From Nitrosococcus watsonii C-113 (lineage in GTDB: Bacteria > Pseudomonadota > Gammaproteobacteria > Nitrosococcales > Nitrosococcaceae): DNA of 64,000 bases. The DNA lies in NCBI RefSeq assembly GCF_000143085.1, contig NC_014315.1:805001-869000 (forward strand). The letters are read 5' to 3'. A model generated the notes under the pieces. It was given only the letters and a program-made list of their open reading frames with translations. It had not been told where the DNA came from and did no database searches. Of this stretch, positions 10,763-20,295 are shown piece by piece. The translations under genes were made by a program, and so were the position numbers. The first letter of the stretch is position 1. Each line of letters begins with the position of its first letter.

Positions 10763-13354
10763 CTAGCGGGTACCAGCGAGGTCTAATAGCTGTTTGAGTT
10801 CGTAAAGTTTCGTTAAAGCTTGCCGGGGAGTGAGTTCATCTGGATCTAACTCCCGTAGTATTTGAACGGCGGGATGCTCTGCGGAGAGCGCAAGCAAGTC
10901 TAGTTGAGCGCCGTCTCCATGGGTGGATTTTTGCTCAGCATTACTTTCCAATTTCATAAGCCGCTGCCGCGCTTGGGCAATGACTTCCTGGGGAACACCC
11001 GCCAGCGCGGCTACCTGAAGACCATAGCTTTGGCTGGCGGGTCCCTCTTTCACTGCATGGAGAAAAACGATACGTTCCTTGTGCTCGGTTGCCGTAAGGT
11101 GAAGGTTAGCCACGCCGTCAAGATGCTCGGGAAGAGCGGTGAGTTCAAAGTAATGGGTTGCAAATAGCGTTAGGGAACGCGCGTTGTTTACCAAGTAGGA
11201 GGCCACCGCCCAGGCGAGAGAGAGGCCATCGAAAGTGCTGGTGCCCCGGCCAACCTCATCCAGCAGGACCAAACTGTACTGGGTGGCATTATGCAAAATG
11301 TTGGCGGTCTCGGTCATTTCCACCATAAAGGTGGAGCGTCCCCCGGCAAGATCATCGGCTGCGCCAATACGGGTAAAAATCCGGTCAATAGGGCCGATGA
11401 CAGCCCGGCGGGCGGGTACAAAGCTGCCAATATGGGCGAGCAGGACAATTAAGGCCGTCTGGCGCATATAGGTAGATTTTCCTCCCATATTAGGACCGGT
11501 AATGATCAGCATCCGCCGTGTTTCCTGGAGAGTCAGATCATTAGGCACAAAAGGATTCTCTAAGGTTTGTTCCACCACGGGATGGCGGCCCTCTTCGATC
11601 AATATCCCTGGTTGATCGCTCAATAGGGGGACCACATACTCTAGGGTTTTAGCCCGCTCGGCTAGGTTATGGAGAACATCTAACTCCGCCAAGGCATTGG
11701 CGCAGGCGCGCAAAGCGGGAAGCGGTTCCATAAATTGTTCCAACAGCCCCTCGTAAAGGGCTTTTTCCCGCGCCAACGCCCGTTCCCGGGCGCTTAATAC
11801 CTGGTCTTCAAAGCCTTTTAATTCCGGGGTAATGTAGCGTTCCGCTCCTTTTAAGGTCTGGCGGCGGATATAGTCAGGAGGCGCTTGATGAGCCTGAGCA
11901 CGCGTGATCTCAAGATAGTAGCCATGAACTTTGTTGTAGCCTATCTTAAGAGTCGGGATTTTTGTGCGTTCCCGTTCCCGCTGCTCCAATTCTACTAAAA
12001 ATTGCCCAGCATTGCCGCTTAAATGCCGCAATTCATCCAGTTCGGAGTCAAAACCGAGAGCGATGACCCCGCCATCTCGAATGAGCACCGGCGGGTTTTC
12101 GCAAATAGCCCGTTGTAGCAGCTCATGGAGCTTGGGAAAGGGACCCAAATCTTCTTGTAGCGACTGAAGTAAGATACTGTCTCTGTTTAACTGCAACAAG
12201 CTCTCTCGGATTTTAGGCAATAGCCCCAAGGCTTGCCGGAGCTGGACGAGATCTCGCGGGCGGGCGGAACGCAGGGCTACGCGGGAGAGAATGCGTTCAA
12301 TATCGCCTATTCCTCGAAGTAATTTTTGTAAAATATCGGTCAGTCCTCCTTCTAGGAGGGCAGCCAGCGCCTGTTGGCGTTGTTTGAGCAGGGTTTGATC
12401 TCGCAGAGGACGGTGGAGATAGCGCCGTAGCAGGCGGCTACCCATGGCGGTTGCCGTTCGGTCCAGCACCGCGATTAAGGTATTATGGTTTGAATGGCCG
12501 CTCAGGCTTTCTTCTAATTCCAGGTTGCGCCGGGTGCTGGGGTCCAGAATAATGCTGGTTTCTTGGCGCTCTACTTGGAGCGCGTGAATGTGGGGAAGGT
12601 GGGCGCGCTGGGTATCCTGAACATAATGCAGTAAGCATCCGGCGGCGGCAATTGCGGTTTTCATTTCCTCGCAGCCAAAACCGGCCAGGTTCTGAGTCCC
12701 AAATTGCTGGCATAGCTGGCGCTGGGCACTTTCCCTATCAAAATGCCAGGGAGGCAAAGGCCGCACCACCGCGTCAGTTTTGGAATCGACCAGGGTAAGC
12801 GCCAGGTCTTCGCTCACCAAAAGTTCCGCTGGCCGAATGCGGGCCAGTTCGCTGATAGTCGCCGATTCACTAGCTACTTCTAAAATATTAAAGCGCCCAC
12901 TGCAAAGATCAAGCACGGCAAAGCCAAAAACATCCCCCTCTCTTTGGAGCGCGGCCAGCAGATTATCCCGGCGGGCTTCCAAGAGAGCTTCTTCAGTCAC
13001 CGTTCCTGGAGTGATGATTCGCGCCACTTGACGCTCCACGGGACCCTTGCTTGTTGCCGGATCGCCTACCTGCTCGCAGATGGCTACCGACTCCCCTTGG
13101 CGAACCAGTCTTGCCAAATAGGAATCCAATGCATGATAGGGAATCCCAGCCATGGGGATGGGCTCGCCGGCTGACTGCCCGCGGCTAGTCAGCGTAATAT
13201 CCAGCAATTCCGCAGCGCGTTGAGCATCGTCATAGAATAATTCATAAAAGTCCCCCATGCGGTACAGCAGCAAGGTAGCGGGATATTCTGCCTTAATCCG
13301 CAGATACTGTTGCATCATGGGTGTATGGGGTTTCTGAGGGTCATTTGCTGGCAT
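10763..13354 (-). CDS. mutS: DNA mismatch repair protein MutS
   Basis: This full-length 863-residue MutS carries the mismatch-contacting FYE motif (MGDFYELFY) near residue 35. Connector, lever and clamp domains lead to the ATPase with Walker [14 protein letters not shown] (about residue 620), Walker [17 protein letters not shown], and the C-terminal helix-turn-helix. It recognises base mismatches and recruits MutL. Length is close to the E. coli protein (853). In related genomes mutS lies near pncC/cinA and recA; here that link is split by the helicase gene downstream. Confidence 0.98.
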   Translation of the reverse strand: MPANDPQKPHTPMMQQYLRIKAEYPATLLLYRMGDFYELFYDDAQRAAELLDITLTSRGQSAGEPIPMAGIPYHALDSYLARLVRQGESVAICEQVGDPATSKGPVERQVARIITPGTVTEEALLEARRDNLLAALQREGDVFGFAVLDLCSGRFNILEVASESATISELARIRPAELLVSEDLALTLVDSKTDAVVRPLPPWHFDRESAQRQLCQQFGTQNLAGFGCEEMKTAIAAAGCLLHYVQDTQRAHLPHIHALQVERQETSIILDPSTRRNLELEESLSGHSNHNTLIAVLDRTATAMGSRLLRRYLHRPLRDQTLLKQRQQALAALLEGGLTDILQKLLRGIGDIERILSRVALRSARPRDLVQLRQALGLLPKIRESLLQLNRDSILLQSLQEDLGPFPKLHELLQRAICENPPVLIRDGGVIALGFDSELDELRHLSGNAGQFLVELEQRERERTKIPTLKIGYNKVHGYYLEITRAQAHQAPPDYIRRQTLKGAERYITPELKGFEDQVLSARERALAREKALYEGLLEQFMEPLPALRACANALAELDVLHNLAERAKTLEYVVPLLSDQPGILIEEGRHPVVEQTLENPFVPNDLTLQETRRMLIITGPNMGGKSTYMRQTALIVLLAHIGSFVPARRAVIGPIDRIFTRIGAADDLAGGRSTFMVEMTETANILHNATQYSLVLLDEVGRGTSTFDGLSLAWAVASYLVNNARSLTLFATHYFELTALPEHLDGVANLHLTATEHKERIVFLHAVKEGPASQSYGLQVAALAGVPQEVIAQARQRLMKLESNAEQKSTHGDGAQLDLLALSAEHPAVQILRELDPDELTPRQALTKLYELKQLLDLAGTR

Positions 13355-13700
13355 ATATAGAAGCTTTTATGGTCAGCGATATACTAAATAATATATGGAC
13401 TAGAAATTTCGTTACCTGGGCAAGCGCAGACTAAAACCCTCGGTTAGAGGATAGCGTTTTTATGGTTGGGTCAATTATAGCAGGCGTGAATAATCGCAAA
13501 GGAGAGTGGCGGCGCTGGGTGGCAAAACTGGGAGGGAACGGTGATAATGACAGCCGGAAGTTGCGTGAGCTATAAATAGTATAAGTATTGACCGCACGAC
13601 GTAGCTAGCATAGGGGCCATAGCCTTTGTCAGCGTTCACTTGGGCCGGCCTGGTCCGGGTCTAAACAGAAGTTGCGCAAGCTCAATGGCCAAACTAAAGA
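13355..13700. other. intergenic region between mutS and the helicase gene, no gene recognised
   Basis: No gene is visible in these 346 bases. A short imperfect repeat GAAGTTGCG(T/C)(G/A)AGCT occurs here near 13558 and again near 13670. The mutS promoter should lie in the first hundred bases. The far end runs into the attC-like hairpin. Confidence 0.4.
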
Positions 13701-13766
13701 GCCCTTAAACTCACCGGCGGCAATGCAGCGTAGCGTAATGGTTGCCGGTAAAGCACCTTGTTAGGC
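13701..13766 (-). repeat. attC-like hairpin at the 3' end of the helicase gene
   Basis: On the minus strand the segment starts GCCTAAC, fitting the integron core RYYYAAC, followed by AAGGTGCTTTACCGGC. It then folds back through GCCGGTGAGTTTAAGGGC. The inner ACCGGC/GCCGGT stem is perfect. The far core is GTTTAAGGGC rather than GTTRRRY, so it is imperfect. The stop codon of the helicase gene falls inside GCCTAAC, as is common for cassette genes. At 66 bases it is of attC size. The resemblance is suggestive only. Confidence 0.3.
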
Positions 13767-16700
13767 TGTTTCTTGATGCACAAGCCTCAGCCGCTGGTTC
13801 TTTGCTTTGTAAGTTTCTATGCGGCCACGCCTTTCAAGGAGGCTGGCACTCTGTAGTGTACGTCGTTTAAATGCCTTCCAAGGTTTTCCCCGTGTTCGCA
13901 CGCCCACCTCTTTGAGCACGCGGGCAGTAAGTGAGTCCAGCGTACATGATTGATTCGGACACTCCCACAAAGCTTGCAGAATCGCATTCTCTATTTCCGA
14001 TGGGGTTATCTCCTCCGCTCGGCGGCCTGATGAATGGATACTTTTCTCCAGATTATTTAACGAATAGCGTGCATGGTCAGCTTTGGAAGCCTCGCTATGG
14101 GGTTCGTCGCAATCCTCTTTCTCCATATCGATTTCGGGATCTAAATCCTTATGCTGTCGGCTAGGGAAAATCTCTCGCTCCTCTAACATACGCCAGAGTC
14201 CTGCCAGCGCGTCATCTTTATTAGCGTAGAAGGCTGATTCCCTAACGCGAAAAAACTCCCAGCCGCATCGTTCCAATTGCCGCTGGCGTTGCATATCGGC
14301 TTCATAACGATCAGCGCCATGCCAATGATCTCCGTCGCACTCGACCGCCAAGCGCGCTTGTCCACCTTCAACCACCAGGTCAATCCGTCTGCCTGCAACT
14401 TCATGTTGGGGAAGAATGCGGAATTCCTTCCGCAGCAGTTCCAAGGCAACCTCAACCTCGAACCAACTGTCAAAGGGCACGGGAGGACTCACGATGCGCC
14501 GATTATCTTGGGCCGCCCGCCGCTCCAGTTCATCTCGCTCGATGCCGGCAATTTGTTGTGGCTGCGTGTTTGCAAAGAATTCAAGCAACCGCCGCCGATA
14601 GCAAGAGGCTCTGAGATCGTTAACGGTGACAGAGTAAAAAAGAATCATCTTGTCGCGGGCACGGCTGGCCGCGACATTGAAGCGCCTTTTATCTGCTGGT
14701 TTAGTAAGAGGGCCGATGCGCTTGTTGGCGGCAGCAACAAGGGATAAGAACATAATGTCGCGCTCGTCTCCCTGGAAATTGTAAGAGTTGCCACAGATTA
14801 AGCGACGCCGTTCCATCTCCTCGGCGCCCAACCGCTCGAGGAGGAGACCCTCAATCAATGTTGCCTGTGCTTCTCCTTGAAGCACGACTACCCCCATTGA
14901 CTTGCTGTCATATCGGCTGTCCTCGCATAACTCAGCGATTCTAGTAACAATGGCGTCGGCTTCTGGGCGGTTAATCGTACGATTGTTAGAACCTTCACGA
15001 TACCCTCCAGGCACGAACACGTGCTCAAGAGGCGGTAAGCGGTCTGGCTTATATTGCCGCAAGGGAATAAGAGGCGTATCCGAATAGCAAAGATCGTTGC
15101 TGAATCGAATGATCTCTGGCATGCAGCGGAAATGCTCGCGCAACGTAATCCGCTGTGTCCCATAGCGCAATTTTCCATGATCGAACAAGCTACTTTCAAC
15201 ATCGAATGACGATTTGAAGCGGAAATCGTAAAGGAACTCCTCCATCAGGCAATGTATTGTATCGCGAGACAAGCCTATGGTCTCCGGGCTGATCTGCTTA
15301 TCGTCGCCAACGATCACTACTTTCTTTCCCAAATAAAGTAATGGCAGCGCCTCGAAACCGCATTGTGACGCTTCATCAACAATAATTACATCGAACATGC
15401 CTGGCGTAGGTGACACCATGTCCCAGATCCGATGAAGTGGCATCACCCAGGCTGGAACTGCTTCGCGGCATTCATGCAAATGCCCCTGGGCCTCGCGGCG
15501 ATGATGCGGCGCATGCTTTCCGGTTCCTTTACCAAGCCGTCCCATAGATTGTTGCCAAGCCCCCATGTGGCGCCGGTGGCTTTCCGTAAGCCGCGAGAAA
15601 CAGAAGGACCAGGCATGAAGCGAGGCAAGCTCTGCAATAATGTCATTAATGGTATCTTCGATCTGTTTAACGCGTTTGCCGAGCGCCGGAACGTCTGCCT
15701 GCCTGATATAATCCTCGATCCAACACCGTGCTTGCGCCCAATGCCAGGCGTCGCCAATATGCCGGCTTCGTTCCTCCCAGTAGGGCTCGTTGCAGGTACG
15801 TTCCAGGCAATCGGCAAGCTGCGGAAGCAGCCACCGGAGTCTGGAGAGATTTTCATCCTGTTTTAGCAGATATTGACGCTGTTTCTCCAAGTCCTGGATT
15901 TTGCTTACACACTGCGCAAATTCATCGCGCTCGCGACCTTGAATTGCACCTAACACATTCATGGTGACTGGATGCGCATTGTCCGTAGCGGCAATCTGAG
16001 AAACTGGGGTTTCAATGCCTTGGAGTTCCGCGGCGGCAAGCCTCTTGCGGATACGGGCCAATGCGAGGCGACACAAGGCGATGATCCTTTCAATTTGGGA
16101 TTCGTCGTTCCACAGGGGTTCCTCCAGTGCCGGGCACGCCTGTACCGCGTTACGGCACTTGTCAATAATGCTTTGCAGCGACAAGGCTTTTTCTAGCGCG
16201 CCACGCAGTGACTTAAGCGTGGTCAGTTGCAGCACATAGAGTCCTTGAATTTTGTCGCTCTGGCCTGTCCAGCACTGCCATGCCTTCTCGCACTCAATGT
16301 CTACGTGTAGCACGTCGGCAAGAAGCGAGAAATGCTCAATCGTAGAACAAGGACGTCCACCCACCTGTACCGACTTGATTACATAAAGCCGCTCTTTCAC
16401 CTGTTTGGGCCGAATCGGCCCCCAGCCTAATTTTCCACCACTTTCCAAGTGCTCTTTCAGCCTGCGGGCATCCTCATGCAGCACTCTGATATCATCAATA
16501 GGTTCAAGAAATTCGATGCTAGTATTATCAGCGCTGGCAACGAGTCCTTCGACTGCCGAAATAATGTGGTCCGTAACCCGAAAAAGCTCGCGCCACAGAG
16601 AAGAATGGCCGCTCAAGATATCGCGCAGCGCCTCTTTCATCCACGAATGGCTCGTCGCCATCAATCTTCGTCGAACGTCCTGAAAACTAGCGAACGCATC

Positions 16701-16901
16701 CCGAATATTTTCGATGGTGGCGGAGCTATGGTTTGCTAGCAGATCGGCCACGTGGTCATCAGCCTTATCCGCTAAGAGACGCTCTTCCTTGCTGGCTTTC
16801 GCCTCGTTCCCCACGAGCTGGGCAAAGCGTTCCGAGGACAGCGCGGCGTCAGGCCAGACAAAATTCAATTCTTCGCGTTTTTCCGGCGTGAAGTGGCGCA
16901 A
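13761..16901 (-). CDS. C-terminal fragment: SF1 helicase motor and Vsr-like nuclease domain
   Basis: This 1,046-codon open stretch lies after the frameshift and begins at a TTG. It holds helicase motif II/III, DVIIVDEASQCGFEALPL then GKKVVIVGDDKQISPE near residue 510. The motif IV-VI region follows (ERRRLICGNSYNFQGDERD; VAASRARDKMILF), as in UPF1/AAA_12 helicases. Near residue 860 a Vsr-like domain shows FEVEVALELL, RRIDLVVEGGQARLAVECDG and DHWHG, the pattern of PD-(D/E)xK nucleases. A small lysine/arginine-rich domain follows. As a separate product it would lack the Walker A loop, so it should not be an active helicase by itself. Confidence 0.75.
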   Translation of the reverse strand: MRHFTPEKREELNFVWPDAALSSERFAQLVGNEAKASKEERLLADKADDHVADLLANHSSATIENIRDAFASFQDVRRRLMATSHSWMKEALRDILSGHSSLWRELFRVTDHIISAVEGLVASADNTSIEFLEPIDDIRVLHEDARRLKEHLESGGKLGWGPIRPKQVKERLYVIKSVQVGGRPCSTIEHFSLLADVLHVDIECEKAWQCWTGQSDKIQGLYVLQLTTLKSLRGALEKALSLQSIIDKCRNAVQACPALEEPLWNDESQIERIIALCRLALARIRKRLAAAELQGIETPVSQIAATDNAHPVTMNVLGAIQGRERDEFAQCVSKIQDLEKQRQYLLKQDENLSRLRWLLPQLADCLERTCNEPYWEERSRHIGDAWHWAQARCWIEDYIRQADVPALGKRVKQIEDTINDIIAELASLHAWSFCFSRLTESHRRHMGAWQQSMGRLGKGTGKHAPHHRREAQGHLHECREAVPAWVMPLHRIWDMVSPTPGMFDVIIVDEASQCGFEALPLLYLGKKVVIVGDDKQISPETIGLSRDTIHCLMEEFLYDFRFKSSFDVESSLFDHGKLRYGTQRITLREHFRCMPEIIRFSNDLCYSDTPLIPLRQYKPDRLPPLEHVFVPGGYREGSNNRTINRPEADAIVTRIAELCEDSRYDSKSMGVVVLQGEAQATLIEGLLLERLGAEEMERRRLICGNSYNFQGDERDIMFLSLVAAANKRIGPLTKPADKRRFNVAASRARDKMILFYSVTVNDLRASCYRRRLLEFFANTQPQQIAGIERDELERRAAQDNRRIVSPPVPFDSWFEVEVALELLRKEFRILPQHEVAGRRIDLVVEGGQARLAVECDGDHWHGADRYEADMQRQRQLERCGWEFFRVRESAFYANKDDALAGLWRMLEEREIFPSRQHKDLDPEIDMEKEDCDEPHSEASKADHARYSLNNLEKSIHSSGRRAEEITPSEIENAILQALWECPNQSCTLDSLTARVLKEVGVRTRGKPWKAFKRRTLQSASLLERRGRIETYKAKNQRLRLVHQETA

Positions 16902-17176
16902 GGCTGTCAGAATCTCGCGTAGATCGATTCAGATATCTGCAATGTCTTATCCAGAGGTACAGAATCCGTAAACCAACCGAAGGTGCTTCGATCCTTGTTG
17001 ACGGCTTCAGCTATCCTGGCCGCCGTTCCGCGATAGGTTCCCTCCGCGACGGATTGTGGATGCGTTTCAGCTTCCCGGATAGCGTGGAGGCGGCGATTGA
17101 TCTCCGCCTTCTCCTGGCGGAGTTCCTGGAGACGCGTTTCAAGCTCCCCGCGTTGCCGCCCAGCATCCTCCTTTTT

Positions 17177-18604
17177 CTATTCCTCACTCTTTCGGAGAAT
17201 GCCGCTAACGCTGGCTTCGAGAGAGCGTCTTTCCTCAGAGCCATCGCCAAGCAAATTAATGCAGAGCGGGCGCAACTCATCGGGAACTAGCTCCCCAAGA
17301 ACCTGAAGCGCGCGTGGAGTTTTGGCGGTGATCAGCGTACGTTGCCCGGTGGCCAGCAGATGGCATATCAAATTGGCGATGGTATGGGATTTCCCGGTTC
17401 CCGGCGGCCCTTGCACGAGAACGCCATTTGCCGATCGGAGCTTGTCAATGATGCGACGCTGCTCATCGTTTGATGGTTTTGGGAAGTAGACTTCTCCATC
17501 GAACGTTGCGCAAAGCTCTTCCGGCCCATCGCCTGGTCTCCATTCGTTCCGGGCGCCAATTTCGGCCAGATCTGCGAACTCGCCAGGAACATTTTTATCG
17601 TTTTCGATCTGCTTTTTAATGCGTCCTAAAGTCTCGGTCAGCCCCTTGGTGGAACGTTTTCGTAAAATCAAGGCAGGCGTATATTCCACGACGGGCTTTG
17701 CCGAAGCGCGGATGTTTTTCATCTCCAGCGAGCCATCATAAGTGCCCTGGGAGTTAATGGAATGCACCAAGGCTTGAAGGACGCTGTCGATGCGCTCTTT
17801 TGTCCATGGATCGTCTTCGGCTCCGCTCAATGAAGATTTTGCGGTTTCCTCGGCCCGCGCCGGTCGTTCTTCGATATCGAGCATATCGAGTTCAGGGCGC
17901 AGTTCTGGGCCTTCCGTATGAGGACGGACGGTAAATCTACCCAAGCGGGCTTCAAACTCCAGGAGGGCATTGGCGGCAAGCAAGTGCCGGCGAACGCGTT
18001 GCCCGGTAGGCGTCTGCCAGGTCAGCAACCCCAAACCGAGCACCAGTTCATATTCCTCGCCCAGGCGAAGCTGCGCTTGATGGATAGCAAAAAGCGCCGA
18101 ATAAACGCTGTGGATTTGTTCCCATATATTATGTTCCTCCATCCACGGCAGCCATTCGTTTTCGAGATACTGATTCCATGCGTGTTGCACGCCTGGGTGT
18201 TCCTCAAGACGTTCGATCATTGGGACGGTTGCTGGTTGATCCCATTCTTCGCGCCAATGTGGATTTTGTATTTGCCGAATGATCTCGGGACGAAGCTCGG
18301 GCAAGTGGTCCTTGTCGCGAAGCGTTGCTTGATTCACCCATTCCTTGCATTGTTCTGGAACAATAGGCAACTCTGGTTCCCGCCGGTTTTGCACTGCCAG
18401 CCATTCATCCGGTTCATGTTCTTCATCTCGACCCCATGCCCTTGTGAAGCAGCCGCGTTCATGGGGAACGTCTGATATCCACAGAACCTTTTCGTATTCA
18501 GTGAGATCTCGAATCGGTTTTGAGCGAAGAGAGGCAAGATGGGTCAAATAGTGGATAAGGCGAATAACCTTTTGGTTGTCCACAAGGAGGTTGTTTGTAT
18601 TCAT
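17177..18604 (-). CDS. N-terminal fragment: helical domain plus Walker A of the SF1 helicase
   Basis: This 475-residue open stretch ends at the in-frame TAG. The first roughly 350 residues are acidic and helical (W-rich, charged) and are not assigned to a named domain. Residues 399-406 are GPPGTGKS, followed by HTIANLICHLLATGQRTLITAKTPRALQ, typical of UPF1-like helicase motifs I and Ia. The start is the first Met of the frame, upstream of which no coding sequence continues. It would bind nucleotide poorly without the downstream motifs. If the stop is suppressed or is an assembly error, it joins directly to the following reading frame. Confidence 0.75.
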   Translation of the reverse strand: MNTNNLLVDNQKVIRLIHYLTHLASLRSKPIRDLTEYEKVLWISDVPHERGCFTRAWGRDEEHEPDEWLAVQNRREPELPIVPEQCKEWVNQATLRDKDHLPELRPEIIRQIQNPHWREEWDQPATVPMIERLEEHPGVQHAWNQYLENEWLPWMEEHNIWEQIHSVYSALFAIHQAQLRLGEEYELVLGLGLLTWQTPTGQRVRRHLLAANALLEFEARLGRFTVRPHTEGPELRPELDMLDIEERPARAEETAKSSLSGAEDDPWTKERIDSVLQALVHSINSQGTYDGSLEMKNIRASAKPVVEYTPALILRKRSTKGLTETLGRIKKQIENDKNVPGEFADLAEIGARNEWRPGDGPEELCATFDGEVYFPKPSNDEQRRIIDKLRSANGVLVQGPPGTGKSHTIANLICHLLATGQRTLITAKTPRALQVLGELVPDELRPLCINLLGDGSEERRSLEASVSGILRKSEE

Positions 18605-18681
18605 AGGATCGTTGAGTTAATGCTTAAGTTAAGCTGGGCGTACGGGGGAGCGCGGCGAATGATTTGAACGCGTGCTAGGCT

Positions 18682-19029
18682 TTAGGCTAGCGAACCGATA
18701 ATTGCAAGCAATCCTGCAACCAGCATGATTACTCCTAGCACTACGGCAGTTTTTGCCAATACAGCCCAAAATCGCGGGCCTTTATATTTATTTGCTGCTT
18801 TCCAGATTCCCATGAGCACGGGAATCTCATAGGTCGTATATGCGATAATGAAAATAACTAACCCCCCAATGGAGGAGATAAAATTGGACAAGAGGTTAAC
18901 AACCATGCCAACCAATACCCCGTATATCCAATACGTTTTGGCCAGTCCAAAGTCCCCGTTTGCTAGTTTTTCAAAAAAGCCTTGCTCATTATTGATGGGG
19001 CTATTCACAGCAGATTTAAATTCAGCCAT
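18682..19029 (-). CDS. small hypothetical membrane protein, three predicted TM segments
   Basis: Starting at the ATG preceded by CGAGGAGAAATAT gives a 115-residue protein; the longer frame upstream has no ribosome-binding site. Hydrophobic segments lie at about residues 33-51, 53-75 and 88-112. A conserved-looking YEIPVLMGIWKAANKYKGPRFWAVLAK loop lies between the last two. I recognise no function. It lies between the broken helicase and pncC, divergent from pncC with 152 bases between the two starts. Confidence 0.65.
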   Translation of the reverse strand: MAEFKSAVNSPINNEQGFFEKLANGDFGLAKTYWIYGVLVGMVVNLLSNFISSIGGLVIFIIAYTTYEIPVLMGIWKAANKYKGPRFWAVLAKTAVVLGVIMLVAGLLAIIGSLA

Positions 19030-19181
19030 TATATTTCTCCTCGTTGGAAAGCGTAGCTCTTCGGGATAGATAAATTCTGGACAGGTCATGAATAAAGTAC
19101 TGATACCACCCTTTTCAGCTATCGGTGGGCAACATCGAGTCTGAAGGGTGTCAGCACATGGGTTTTTAATTATTCTTTGCA

Positions 19182-19673
19182 ATGAAACTAAAATTATTGG
19201 CGCAGCAGCTTGGCGAGGTCCTCCAGGCTCACGGCTTGAGGGTGGTAACCGCTGAGTCTTGCACTGGCGGGTGGGTGGCGACCGCCATTACCGATATTAA
19301 AGGGAGTTCCCATTGGTTTGAGCGGGGATTTGTAACCTATAGCAATGAAGCCAAGCAGGAGATGCTTGGCGTCAGCAGTGAAACATTGGCTTGCTTAGGG
19401 GCGGTAAGCGAGGCTACCGTCAAGGAAATGGCAAAGGGCGCCTTGCTCCATAGTCGCGCTGGCATCAGCGTGGCCGTAAGTGGAATTGCCGGACCGGCAG
19501 GAGGCTCTCCAGAGAAGCCCGTGGGAACAGTCTGGTTTGCTTGGGCGCTAAAGACAGGGGGGGAATGGACTGCGCGGGAGTGCTTTGCGGGGGATCGGGA
19601 GTCGGTGCGGAAAAAATCGGTAAAACGGGCTTTGCAGGGACTACTCGATGTCCTGGAGCAGCCCACTGCCTGA
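19182..19673 (+). CDS. pncC: PncC / CinA C-terminal nicotinamide-nucleotide amidase
   Basis: The 163-residue stand-alone CinA C-terminal domain carries TAESCTGGWVATAITDIKGSS (near residues 24-44) and AVSGIAGPAGGSPEKPVGTVWFAW, both diagnostic. The enzyme deamidates nicotinamide mononucleotide to nicotinate mononucleotide in the pyridine-nucleotide salvage cycle. Its position two genes upstream of recA is conserved in gammaproteobacteria, where it was long annotated cinA/ygaD. The 3' end overlaps thpR by 26 bases, indicating cotranscription and probable translational coupling. Confidence 0.95.
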   Translation: MKLKLLAQQLGEVLQAHGLRVVTAESCTGGWVATAITDIKGSSHWFERGFVTYSNEAKQEMLGVSSETLACLGAVSEATVKEMAKGALLHSRAGISVAVSGIAGPAGGSPEKPVGTVWFAWALKTGGEWTARECFAGDRESVRKKSVKRALQGLLDVLEQPTA

Positions 19674-20190
19674 AACCCAGCGTTTATTTTTTGCCCTCTG
19701 GCCGGAAGTCGGGGTTCGGGAACAGGCGGCCCGACTTGCCCGGCGGATGCTGGGGAAGCAAGGCAAGCGCGTCCGCCCCGAGAATCTGCACTTGACTTTG
19801 GTTTTCTTGGGGAGTATGACGGAACAGCAGCGAGCCTGCGCCGAAGCGGTGGCTGATACGATTGACGGCCCGGCATTTACCTTGCGGTTGGAACAGATAG
19901 GGCATTGGCCCCGGCCACGGGTGGTTTGGCTTGCTCCTCAGGAGACACCGAAACCGTTGCTAGAACTAGCGCAGCAATTAAACCAGGGGTTGGCGGCGTG
20001 CGGTTATCAGCCCGAAGCTCGGCCTTATCGGGCCCACATGACCTTGGCTCGTAAGGTTGCGGGGTACTTTCCGGCCCGTGAGGTAGCGCCCCTTGTTTGC
20101 CCGGTTGAATACTTTTATTTGATGCAATCGGTGACCTATCCTAGGGGGGTAGAGTATCAAGTATTGCGTACCTGGCCGTTAGCCCCCTAA
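19648..20190 (+). CDS. thpR: ThpR, RNA 2',3'-cyclic phosphodiesterase (LigT family)
   Basis: The 180-residue 2H phosphoesterase carries the two HxTL-type motifs, HLTLVFLG (about residue 49) and HMTLARK (about residue 130), each supplying a catalytic His. The family hydrolyses 2',3'-cyclic phosphodiester RNA ends to 2'-phosphomonoesters, and historically was assigned 2'-5' RNA ligase activity. An AGGGA ribosome-binding site sits inside the end of pncC, supporting the chosen Met. It lies between pncC and recA, with about 100 bases before the recA start. Confidence 0.93.
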   Translation: MSWSSPLPETQRLFFALWPEVGVREQAARLARRMLGKQGKRVRPENLHLTLVFLGSMTEQQRACAEAVADTIDGPAFTLRLEQIGHWPRPRVVWLAPQETPKPLLELAQQLNQGLAACGYQPEARPYRAHMTLARKVAGYFPAREVAPLVCPVEYFYLMQSVTYPRGVEYQVLRTWPLAP

Positions 20191-20295
20191 AGCAAGGGTG
20201 ATGCTGACAGGCTAGGAAGCCTTAGCCAGACTATGGGATAATGCTTAAAATTTGAGGCGAAGGGCTATACGCCGCGAACAAACAGAGGTTAAGCA

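Larger units (their letters stand above)
13761..18604 (-). pseudogene. large SF1 (UPF1-like) helicase with Vsr-like nuclease domain, disrupted
   Basis: One coding sequence of about 1,614 codons spans this interval but is interrupted twice. A TAG codon lies at 17177-17179, directly after ILRKSEE; reading continues in the same frame as KKEDAGRQRGELETRLQEL. A second lesion, a one-base loss near 16930, turns the expected ISEIDLREIL into a shifted frame. Repairing both gives an uninterrupted protein. Domains in order: a long alpha-helical N-terminal region, Walker A GPPGTGKS, a coiled-coil insert, DEAS Walker B, SF1 motifs IV-VI, a Vsr/MTES_1575-like nuclease domain, and a small basic C-terminal domain. 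Such helicase-nuclease fusions are common in phage-defence islands. It may be a recent pseudogene, or the breaks may be sequencing errors. Confidence 0.85.

Noticed and set aside
11235-13174. Plus-strand frames opposite mutS
   Set aside because: Shadow frames of a full-length, conserved mutS; no ribosome-binding sites.
17011-17280. Arg-rich minus-strand frame between the helicase fragments
   Set aside because: The helicase frame itself is continuous here apart from the TAG; this is an out-of-frame reading.
14277-18475. Plus-strand frames opposite the helicase, up to 185 residues
   Set aside because: Composition is the complement of helicase codons and no family resemblance is visible.
18615-18640. 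GCTTAAGTTAAGC near-palindrome upstream of the helicase start, considered as a second attC-like core
   Set aside because: No matching GTTRRRY core or hairpin of attC size was found there.
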